The notes beneath the pieces are model-generated. The model did not search any database. It was not told where the DNA came from and was given only the letters and a program-made list of their open reading frames with translations. This document shows positions 58,238-64,000 of a DNA stretch of 64,000 nt, piece by piece. Where the stretch lies: contig NZ_JAGKQQ010000001.1 in the NCBI RefSeq assembly GCF_017939745.1, positions 8,249,495 through 8,313,494 of the forward strand. The letters run 5' to 3'. The translations under genes and the position numbers were made by a program. Within the stretch, counting starts at the first letter, position 1. Each line of letters opens with the position of its first letter. This DNA is from Gemmata palustris (GTDB lineage: Bacteria > Planctomycetota > Planctomycetia > Gemmatales > Gemmataceae).

Positions 58238-59047
58238 ATGTCGGATCTGTCCGATACCACCGAGGGGGCGGCGTTTGCTCTCTCGGGGAGTGGATACACG
58301 GCGTCTGCCCGCGGGCTGGAGTCGCCCTCCTTGTTTAACCCCGCGGCCGGCGCCGACAGCGCGACCGCCTACGAGGTGAAGTTCCTGCTGACCGAGGAGC
58401 AGGCGGCCGAGGTCGTGGCGCGCGTAACGGGGAAACTGGCACTCGATCCGTATGCCGATCCCGCACTGGGGAACGCTTACATCACCACGAGCGTGTACAC
58501 GGACACCCCGAACTTCGACGTGTTCTACCGGACCGAGGGGTACGACCGCGACAAGTTCCGGGTCCGGCGCTACGGGCTCACCGGTCCCGTGTTCGTGGAA
58601 CGCAAGACCAAGAACGGGGACAAGGTGCGCAAGCACCGGGTGCGCATCAGTGCGTCCGAGGTGCCGGACCTCGCGGCCCCGGAACTGAACGGCGAGTGGG
58701 CCGGGGAGTGGTTCCACAGCCAGCTCCTTCAGAAGCAGCTCCGCCCCGTGTGCCGCGTGGCCTACGAGCGCGTCGCGTACCTGGGCACGGCGGACGGCGG
58801 AACCGTGCGCCTGACCTTCGACCGCAACATCCGCGGGGTGCTGGCGGGCGAGTGGAAGCTCGAGGCCGTGGGGCCGGTCCCGGCGCTTGTGGACAAGGTC
58901 GTGACCGAGTTCAAGTTTCGCACCGCAATGCCCGCGCTGTTCAAGGGGATCGTGGCGGACCTGGGGCTCACACCCACGCCCGTTTCCAAGTACCGCACGT
59001 TCGTACATGCCGCGGGGCTCGCGCCCGTAAGGACCGTGAATGCCTAA
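58238..59047 (+). CDS. VTC-domain protein, polyphosphate polymerase-like
   Basis: 269 residues from the ATG at 58238, 7 bases after AAGGAG; a GTG at 58232 is in frame but too close to that site. The VTC tunnel-fold residues are visible: AYEVKFLLTEEQA, DKFRVRRYG, VFVERKTKNGDKVRKHRV, RVAYERVAYLG, VRLTFDRNIRG, VTEFKFR, SKYRTFVH. In yeast Vtc4 the domain makes polyphosphate from ATP. It is coupled to the downstream DUF4956 gene by an 8-base overlap, the usual bacterial pairing. Confidence 0.87.
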   Translation: MSDLSDTTEGAAFALSGSGYTASARGLESPSLFNPAAGADSATAYEVKFLLTEEQAAEVVARVTGKLALDPYADPALGNAYITTSVYTDTPNFDVFYRTEGYDRDKFRVRRYGLTGPVFVERKTKNGDKVRKHRVRISASEVPDLAAPELNGEWAGEWFHSQLLQKQLRPVCRVAYERVAYLGTADGGTVRLTFDRNIRGVLAGEWKLEAVGPVPALVDKVVTEFKFRTAMPALFKGIVADLGLTPTPVSKYRTFVHAAGLAPVRTVNA

Positions 59048-59768
59048 GCACGCGGGCGAAGCGACGAACCCGTTTACGGACACTGTGCAACCCGAGCCGC
59101 CACCGTTGACACCTGAAGACATTGCCCTGCGGTTGACCCTGGCGGCCCTGTTCGGAATCGCCGCGGGATTGGCGTACTTCCTCACCCAGCGCAAGACCCG
59201 CGCACAAGCGGCTTCGTTCGTGGCGACGATGGTGCTGCTCGCCATCCTCTTGGGGATGGTGAGTATGGTGATCGGCACGAACATCGCGCGGGCGTTCGCG
59301 CTCGTGGGGGCGCTGTCGATCGTCCGGTTCCGCACGGTGGTCGAAGACACGCGCGATACCGCGTTCGTGATATTCGCGGTCGTGGTCGGAATGGCTGCGG
59401 GGGCCGGTGCGTATCTCGTTGCGGCGGTTGGCATTCCGATTGTGGGGTTCGTCGCGTGGCTACTGGCTTACTGGGGCCGAAGTGGTGAGAAGGCGGTCCC
59501 CAAAGTGCAAATGCGCCCCGCGACAACGGTTGTGGTTCGCACCGGGATCGGACTCGATCTGACGGAGGCGCTAACAACGACCTTCGCGAAGCACGCCGAG
59601 GGCGTGGAACTGACCGCGGTCGTCACGGTGCGACAAGGGACGGCGCTCGACCTAACGTACACGTTGCGCCTGCGCGAGGGCGCTGCGCCGCTCGCGTTAA
59701 TCGGCGATCTGAACCGTACCGAGGGTGTGCAGGGCGCGGAATGGAAGGCCGAATCCAAGCGCGATTAG
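59040..59768 (+). CDS. DUF4956 membrane protein, VTC partner
   Basis: 242 residues. Three to four membrane helices at about 28-46, 57-80, 85-97 and 107-140 (LRLTLAALFGIAAGLAYFL, VATMVLLAILLGMVSMVIG, AFVIFAVVVGMAAGAGAYLV) with the conserved ALVGALSIVRFRTVVEDTRD loop and a soluble C-terminal domain. This matches DUF4956, nearly always encoded next to a VTC protein. It probably forms the membrane part of a polyphosphate-producing or -exporting complex. Overlap of 8 bases with the VTC gene. Confidence 0.87.
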   Translation: MPKHAGEATNPFTDTVQPEPPPLTPEDIALRLTLAALFGIAAGLAYFLTQRKTRAQAASFVATMVLLAILLGMVSMVIGTNIARAFALVGALSIVRFRTVVEDTRDTAFVIFAVVVGMAAGAGAYLVAAVGIPIVGFVAWLLAYWGRSGEKAVPKVQMRPATTVVVRTGIGLDLTEALTTTFAKHAEGVELTAVVTVRQGTALDLTYTLRLREGAAPLALIGDLNRTEGVQGAEWKAESKRD

Positions 59769-59842
59769 ACGTCGGTTGATCTAATGATTGGCTATCGGGC
59801 GGGGCTACAGTGCCTCGCCCGTTTTCGTTTTCATTGTTCGCG

Positions 59843-60457
59843 TTACAAGTGGCCCAAGATGCGATTCAGGACGTAACAAATTCGAGAGTGTCGCCCTTGC
59901 TCCCGACAGTGGTTCAGAATGTCGGCATCTTGGCACCCGGCATCCTGCAAAGCATCAGCGAGGATCGGCATCCGGTCGAATGCGCAATCAGAATGAATGG
60001 CTTTTGCCAGTGATATCACGGTCGAGGTCAAGAATTCCGGGGTGATGGTTCCGGGTTGAGGGTAAGCAAAGGTGCCACAGTTTGGCGCGCCCGAACCTGA
60101 GCGTTGTCCCCAAAGGGACCAATATCGGCCCATTCGGGCGTCGGACGCAAAGTCGATTCGCGCCAACTGATCCAACCCGCTTCCATCGAAAAGAATGCCG
60201 GCTGTACAACCCGGATAAAGCCGCTCGATTAATTGGCTATAGGCGTTGATTTCGACCACCCGAAGACAAACTTCGGCCTCAAGGCTGAGTTCGACGCACT
60301 CCGAACCGTGTAGCGTTCCGCGTCTTTCAATGTGAGAACAGTGCAGTTCGGTGAACACACTCCCGATCGCAAACTCCGCATCTCCGCAGCGCCCACAAAC
60401 GATTGGCCCACGTGGGAGTCGCATCAGTTCAAGCCCGTGGAAGTCGAACTGCTCCAC
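59843..60457 (-). CDS. Gemmata-type paralogue family protein, shorter copy
   Basis: 204 residues from a GTG at 60457. The C-terminal third (PEFLTSTVISLAKAIHSDCA, FDRMPILADALQDAGCQDAD, ILNHCR) is shared with the next gene (60491-61207) and with many Gemmata proteins. The N-terminal part is different (RLPRGPIVCGRCGDAEFAIG has a CxxC pair). No signal peptide or known catalytic motif. It follows its paralogue by 33 bases on the same strand. Function unknown. Confidence 0.65.
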   Translation of the reverse strand: MEQFDFHGLELMRLPRGPIVCGRCGDAEFAIGSVFTELHCSHIERRGTLHGSECVELSLEAEVCLRVVEINAYSQLIERLYPGCTAGILFDGSGLDQLARIDFASDARMGRYWSLWGQRSGSGAPNCGTFAYPQPGTITPEFLTSTVISLAKAIHSDCAFDRMPILADALQDAGCQDADILNHCREQGRHSRICYVLNRILGHL

Positions 60458-60490
60458 AGATACCCACCTCGGTCCAGAAAGGGAGCAGCG

Positions 60491-61207
60491 TCACTCCTTG
60501 CCCAGCATCATGTCCACGACCCAGCACCCGCGAACATGTGTCGCGTCGGCATCGCGACAGTGGTTCAGAACGTCGGTGTTATCGCAGCCCGCGTCCTGGA
60601 GCGCGTCGGCCAGAATCGGCATCGCGCTGAAATCACTCGACGTATACATCTGCGATGCCAGCGCGGTTACAGTTGAGGTGAGCCATTCGGGATCGGGTGT
60701 AACTGGTCGGAACGGATTCCCAATGATATCACGCAGGAGGGCAGATTGTACTGCGTGTTCGGGTCTGCGAGTGGTGAACCGTCCGGTCTCATCAACAGCG
60801 CGTACTACAGATTCGGATAATTCGTATTTGAGTGCAACGAACATGTCAACGAAGTGATCGCTGTCCAGAGGATGTTGCCTTCCAAATTCGATCGCCGCGT
60901 CTATATCAAACGCGGTCAGCCATGCGGCCCAATGGGGCAACAGATTTGGGAAATCCGCCGTCCAGTAGATGTTGGGATAAGCGTCTTCGATGGCCTCTCT
61001 TGCTGCTCGAAGCCAGTCACTACTACACTCGCCGTCTGCGTATTGTTCAGCGGCTCGGATCGCGTCGAGGCAAGCTTCTGCAAACAGATGCCTGTGACGG
61101 TAACAACATGCGCAGCCGAAGAGGATGAGTTGTCGTTCGTTGAAAACGCCGCGCTGCGCTAACATTGCTCGCGGGTCATCGCACTTCAGCCATTCCTCTT
61201 CCGTCAC
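60491..61207 (-). CDS. Gemmata-type paralogue family protein, full-length copy
   Basis: 238 residues. The start TEEEWLKCDDPRAMLAQRGV and FGCACCYRHRHLFAEACLDA, plus the end NPFRPVTPDPEWLTSTVTAL, MPILADALQDAGCDNTD, RGCWVVDMMLGKE are the standard form of a lineage-specific family abundant in Gemmata-type genomes. Cysteines cluster near residues 32-36. The GTG start overlaps the stop of mlaF (GTGA), so it is translated together with the ABC ATPase. Function unknown. Confidence 0.7.
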   Translation of the reverse strand: MTEEEWLKCDDPRAMLAQRGVFNERQLILFGCACCYRHRHLFAEACLDAIRAAEQYADGECSSDWLRAAREAIEDAYPNIYWTADFPNLLPHWAAWLTAFDIDAAIEFGRQHPLDSDHFVDMFVALKYELSESVVRAVDETGRFTTRRPEHAVQSALLRDIIGNPFRPVTPDPEWLTSTVTALASQMYTSSDFSAMPILADALQDAGCDNTDVLNHCRDADATHVRGCWVVDMMLGKE

Positions 61208-62016
61208 GGCGCGTCCCTCAATTCCGTGAGCCGGTCGCGTGCCTCACCTTCGACGAACTGCCGGACGCGGGCATCGTCTGCGTGTGTGAGGCCCGTAGGC
61301 GGGCCATCATAGAGGATCTGTTTGTCGTCCGGGTTGAGGCGCGAGCGCGGGTACAGCATCACGACGCGGCTCGCGCACTTGTCCACGGTTCGTAGCTCGT
61401 GCGTCACGATCACGGAAGTAACGGGTCGGCGCGAGCGCGTTTGGAGGATCAACTCGTTAATCACGTCCGTCATGATCGGGTCGAGCCCGGTCGTCGGTTC
61501 GTCGTAGAGCATCATGTCCGGGTCGAGCGCGAGTGCCCGCGCCAGCCCGACTCGCTTCCGCATCCCGCCGGAGAGCTCCACCGGCATTTTGGCTTCCACC
61601 GATGCCGGGAGGCCGACTTCCAGGACGTGCTCGCGCACCTTCGTGGCGATGTCCGTGTCGCTGACTCCCCCCTTGGCACGCAGACCGAACGCGACGTTAT
61701 CGAACACGTTCAAACTGTCGAACAGTGCCGCTTGCTGAAACAAGAACCCGACCCGAAGACGCAACTGTGTAAGGTCGCGTTCGGAAAGCTGGTGAATCGG
61801 TATGCCCTCGAACAGCACCTCACCCGTGGTCGGTTTCAGGAGGCCGACGATCAGTTTCAGCAGAACGGTTTTGCCGCACCCACTTTCACCAATGACGCAG
61901 AGTGTGTCTTGCGGAAAGATGTCGAGGTCGATTCCGGCCAGCACTGTTTGCGTACCGAACTGCACACTCACGCCGAGGAGTTGAACGATCGGCGCGGGTG
62001 CGGGTGCGTCGGACAT
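61204..62016 (-). CDS. mlaF: ABC transporter ATP-binding protein, MlaF-like
   Basis: 270 residues. Walker A GESGCGKT, Q loop LFQQAALFDSLNVFDN, signature LSGGMRKRVGLARALALDPD, Walker B MMLYDEPTTGLDP and H loop VIVTHE are all present. The VSVQFGTQTVLAGIDLDI start and FDSLNVFDNVAFGLR are like MlaF, which with MlaE powers phospholipid transport between the membranes. No MlaE or MlaD gene is adjacent. The start codon follows a short gap with hairpins after prpB. The next gene overlaps its stop by 4 bases. Confidence 0.85.
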   Translation of the reverse strand: MSDAPAPAPIVQLLGVSVQFGTQTVLAGIDLDIFPQDTLCVIGESGCGKTVLLKLIVGLLKPTTGEVLFEGIPIHQLSERDLTQLRLRVGFLFQQAALFDSLNVFDNVAFGLRAKGGVSDTDIATKVREHVLEVGLPASVEAKMPVELSGGMRKRVGLARALALDPDMMLYDEPTTGLDPIMTDVINELILQTRSRRPVTSVIVTHELRTVDKCASRVVMLYPRSRLNPDDKQILYDGPPTGLTHADDARVRQFVEGEARDRLTELRDAP

Positions 62017-62041
62017 CTTCGGTTCCCGGGGTTGAGGAAGC

Positions 62042-62107
62042 GCAGACCTTCAGTCTGCAAAAAGTCCCGAAGGGGCGCGATTCCTAAGCCCAGGGCAACG
62101 CCCTGGG
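62042..62107. repeat. Two small hairpins between prpB and mlaF
   Basis: GCAGAC-CTTCA-GTCTGC (62042-62058) and CCCAGGGC-AAC-GCCCTGGG (62089-62107) lie between the stop of prpB and the start of mlaF. The second resembles a widespread palindromic word. They may attenuate or terminate the leftward transcript. Confidence 0.6.
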
Positions 62108-62119
62108 GCGCGTTTCTAT

Positions 62120-63001
62120 TCACCCACCAAAGTACGCCCGGTCGCGTTCCTCGTAGCCGGTGTAGCCGAGTACATCGTACAGTTCGGCTCGCGTCTGCAT
62201 GTTCGGAATGCTCGCAGTTTGCACACCGTTTGTCATGAGGTCGCGGAGCGTATCTTCGGCCGTTTTCATCGCCGCGCGGAACGCCGTTAGTGGGAAAAGA
62301 ATCAGTCGGTAACCCATTGCACCGAGAGCTTTTACGTCGATATTCGGCGACTTCCCGAACTCCGTCATGTTCGCCAGTAATGTCGCGCCGGGCACCGCTT
62401 TCGCGAACCGCTCGAACTCCTCACGCGACTCCATCGCCTCGGGGAAGATTCCGTCCGCGCCCGCGTCCAGATACATCTTCGCGCGCGTCACCGCGTCGTC
62501 GAAGCCGTGGACGCCCTTCGCGTCCGTGCGGGCGAGAACGACGAAGTCTTTGTCTTTCTTCGCGGCGACCGCGGCGCGAATCTTCGCGACCATCACTTCC
62601 GCGCTCACCACGGATTTCCCGGAGAGGTGCCCGCAGCGCTTCGGCATCTCCTGGTCTTCAAGGTGAATCCCCGCAACTCCGGCCGATTCAAACATGCGAA
62701 CCGTCCGCTCAACGTTCAGGGCTTCGCCGAACCCGGTGTCCGCGTCGCAGAGTAACGGCAGCGTGGTCGCTTGTGCGGTCAGTTGTGCGGCCTGCGTGAA
62801 TTCCGTGAGCGCGAGCAACCCGATGTCGGGCACGCCGTTGCCCGCCGAGAGCGCCCCACCCGAGAGATAAACAGCATGAAAACCCAGGCGTTCGGCCATC
62901 TTCGCGACGAGCGGATTGAACACGCCGGGGATCGCGATCGGTCCGTGTGCCCATGCGTCACGGAGCCGGCGGCCGGGCGAAATCGGAGTGGAATCGGCCA
63001 T
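62120..63001 (-). CDS. prpB: Methylisocitrate lyase family protein
   Basis: 293 residues from the ATG at 63001. This is an isocitrate lyase/PEP mutase-fold enzyme. IAIPGVFNPLVAKMAERLGF, LSGGALSAGNGVPDIGLLAL, PLLCDADTGFGEALNVERTV and the catalytic EMPKRCGHLSGK (Cys near 122) match methylisocitrate lyase, which splits 2-methylisocitrate to pyruvate and succinate in propionate use. No prpC or prpD is adjacent, so the exact substrate is an inference. An ATG 14 codons upstream is a weaker start. Confidence 0.88.
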   Translation of the reverse strand: MADSTPISPGRRLRDAWAHGPIAIPGVFNPLVAKMAERLGFHAVYLSGGALSAGNGVPDIGLLALTEFTQAAQLTAQATTLPLLCDADTGFGEALNVERTVRMFESAGVAGIHLEDQEMPKRCGHLSGKSVVSAEVMVAKIRAAVAAKKDKDFVVLARTDAKGVHGFDDAVTRAKMYLDAGADGIFPEAMESREEFERFAKAVPGATLLANMTEFGKSPNIDVKALGAMGYRLILFPLTAFRAAMKTAEDTLRDLMTNGVQTASIPNMQTRAELYDVLGYTGYEERDRAYFGG

Positions 63002-63165
63002 TATTTTGCCCGTAAGTGGTACAAGTGAAATCCGCGTTATCATAGCGCCACCGGGAATGCGAAGGAAGAATTTTTGAAACGACCGGAATTGTCGGAAGTC
63101 GTTTGACAGCAACGCGCCGCGATTTGCCGAGCGCGTCGCGTTCGGGCGGTGCGCGAACCGGCCCC

Positions 63166-63193
63166 TTGACACCAAGTGTCTCGCTTTTAGAAT
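63166..63193 (+). promoter_or_regulatory. Sigma-70 promoter of the tRNA-Ile/tRNA-Ala unit
   Basis: TTGACA at 63166-63171 and TAGAAT at 63188-63193 are 16 bases apart, one mismatch in total from the consensus. It points to tRNA-Ile 190 bases downstream. Start of transcription near 63200. Confidence 0.8.
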
Positions 63194-63304
63194 CTCAACG
63201 TGCAATCCCACCCCTTGAGGTGTGCATGATTACCCGGTTGCCGATTTCAATCGCGACGATTCCGCTCGGCGGATAGCTCTCCCGACAACTTGGTTGTTGA
63301 GGGG

Positions 63305-63335
63305 GCCAAACCAAATCGGTTTGGCTTTCGCGTTT
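63305..63335 (+). terminator. Terminator-like hairpin in the tRNA leader
   Basis: GCCAAACC-AAATC-GGTTTGGC (63305-63325), an 8-bp stem, followed by TTTCGCGTTT. It lies between the promoter at 63166 and tRNA-Ile, so it could attenuate the tRNA transcript or mark the end of a short leader RNA of about 120-135 nt. Confidence 0.5.
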
Positions 63336-63384
63336 GATAGGGGTCAATCGGAGTTGTGGCATGAAGGGTAAGAGGGTAGATGTC

Positions 63385-63458
63385 GCGCGTGTAGCTCAGT
63401 TGGTACGAGCACGTCGCTGATAACGACGGGGTCCCTGGTTCAAATCCAGGCACGCGCA
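63385..63458 (+). tRNA. tRNA-Ile (GAT)
   Basis: 74 bases. The acceptor stem GCGCGTG/CACGCGC pairs fully. The anticodon stem CGTCG/CGACG holds the loop CTGATAA with anticodon GAT (63419-63421). The T-arm reads CCTGG-TTCAAAT-CCAGG. The full CCA is not encoded. It is followed after 23 bases by tRNA-Ala, the usual pair of rRNA spacers, but no 16S gene lies upstream. Confidence 0.96.
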
Positions 63459-63481
63459 CCTAGGTTGGCGGCACACGGTTC

Positions 63482-63554
63482 GGGGGAGTAGCTCAACTGG
63501 TAGAGCGCCTGCTTTGCAAGCAGGAGGTCAGGGGTTCGATTCCCCTCTTCTCCA
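63482..63554 (+). tRNA. tRNA-Ala (TGC)
   Basis: 73 bases. The acceptor stem GGGGGAG/CTTCTCC has two G-T wobbles. The anticodon stem CCTGC/GCAGG holds the loop TTTGCAA with anticodon TGC (63515-63517). The T-arm is AGGGG-TTCGATT-CCCCT. CCA is not encoded. Same transcript as tRNA-Ile. Confidence 0.96.
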
Positions 63555-63673
63555 CACCAGAGAGTCGTGCGAGATCCGCGGAATCACGGCCATAAGAGGC
63601 ATGGTTCCGAAAATCCTGCGAGCCTTTGCGAATTATTTGCAAAGGAAATGAGAAGAAAAAATCGCGGGCCGGG

Positions 63674-63702
63674 TTGACAGTGGAATGGGACGCGACTAAC
63701 AT
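63674..63702 (+). promoter_or_regulatory. Strong sigma-70 promoter, probably rRNA
   Basis: TTGACA (63674-63679), a 17-base spacer and TAACAT (63697-63702). It lies 120 bases after tRNA-Ala and reads toward the window end. Confidence 0.75.
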
Positions 63703-63847
63703 ACTCTTCGCAGTGATGGAAACGCAACACCGATAAGGAGTTGCGATCCAAAGCTGCGAAAAACGAGGCTCGCATCGCTCGACAGGGCGAGCGAGCCATT
63801 TGGGTGGCCCGGTCTTCCTGAGAGGGGAGAGGTGGGCTGCCCAGTAT

Positions 63848-63887
63848 CGCGGGCCGTGTGACGGCCCGCGTGTTTGATCTTTGACAA
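63848..63887 (+). promoter_or_regulatory. nut-like antitermination site (hairpin plus boxA-like word)
   Basis: A perfect 10-bp stem with a GTG loop (63848-63870) is followed by TGATCTTTGACAA (63875-63887), similar to boxA of rRNA leaders (TGCTCTTTAACA in E. coli). The order hairpin then boxA matches the boxB-boxA order of E. coli rrn leaders. The hairpin could instead be a terminator, but its T-tract is weak. Confidence 0.55.
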
Positions 63888-64000
63888 CTTGGTGAAGCAA
63901 GTTAGTTGCATCTTCTCGGTGCCGCTTGTGCTTGGTTTGGTGCCCGTGAAAGCGGGTGCCGGCCGGGGATGGGTGGTGGCGAGTGTACGACAGAGACAAA

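Larger units (their letters stand above)
63555..64000 (+). other. Leader region of an rRNA gene beyond the window
   Basis: No protein gene is supported. The region carries a strong promoter at 63674, a 10-bp hairpin at 63848 and a boxA-like word at 63875, the layout of an rRNA leader with an antitermination site. The start of 16S or 23S rRNA is not reached before base 64000. Confidence 0.55.

Noticed and set aside
63848..63870. Hairpin as a plain intrinsic terminator
   Set aside because: It is followed by TGTTTGATC instead of a T-run, and a boxA-like word stands right behind it, so an rRNA leader element is the better reading.

Overview
The window comes from a high-GC planctomycete, most likely a member of the Gemmataceae (Gemmata-like). 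The support is family content, not a database search: a TIGR02996-type leucine-rich-repeat protein, two copies of the Gemmata-type paralogue family ending in a PILADALQDAGC block, a BBP7-type outer-membrane barrel, DUF1559, DUF1501, DUF1570-like and DUF1571 proteins, a small secreted protein like the Gemmata paralogous family TIGR03066, and intergenic regions full of long palindromic repeats.

Layout. 1-5.2 kb: small hypotheticals, a RibD-C/DHFR-like reductase, a DUF72 protein and an APC-type permease. 5.2-11.3 kb: a dimethylformamidase-beta-like protein, a secreted S41 protease fused to a caspase-like domain that has lost its catalytic pair, and a class I aminotransferase. 11.7-13.5 kb: a small secreted-protein gene split by a 1.48-kb insertion sequence with clean terminal inverted repeats and a 6-bp target duplication. 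13.6-25.6 kb: DUF3754 protein, Ser/Thr kinase, bifunctional PutA, LRR protein, OB-fold membrane protein, Mpo1-like protein, rpe, BBP7 barrel, DUF1571 protein and a TIGR03066-like protein. 25.7-43.1 kb: lipopolysaccharide core and lipid A genes (lpxK, hldE, waaF, WaaP-type kinases, glycosyltransferases, hldD) in two leftward gene strings that also carry smpB and separate coaB and coaC genes. 43.2-48.8 kb: Gfo/Idh/MocA oxidoreductase, larE, a zinc-ribbon membrane protein and a HEAT-repeat protein. 49.3-51.3 kb: a two-component pair whose regulator has a Cro/CI-type (XRE) output domain. 51.5-54.9 kb, leftward: ECF sigma factor, anti-sigma factor, a SelW-like gene and a DUF1559 lipoprotein. 55.4-59.8 kb: two very small lipoproteins, a DUF1501 protein and a VTC/DUF4956 pair. 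59.8-63.0 kb: two Gemmata paralogues coupled to mlaF, and prpB. 63.2-64 kb: tRNA-Ile and tRNA-Ala with their own promoter, then a second promoter and a nut-like leader pointing to an rRNA gene beyond the window edge.

The most notable observation is at 53242-53481. A reading frame that seems to begin only after an in-frame TGA is really the 3' part of a SelW/Rdx-family gene. The TGA sits at the redox position (C-S-L-U), has an ATG and Shine-Dalgarno sequence upstream, and is followed by a perfect 7-bp hairpin with a GUU loop whose spacing fits the bacterial SECIS rule. Other leads are a 246-bp nested palindrome inserted in frame in a tandem LPS-kinase gene, an eukaryote-like (HAL3-type) stand-alone CoaC, a probable non-canonical ATT start for lpxK, a pseudo-caspase/S41 fusion, and several families of 20-41-bp perfect or near-perfect inverted repeats placed next to stop codons.
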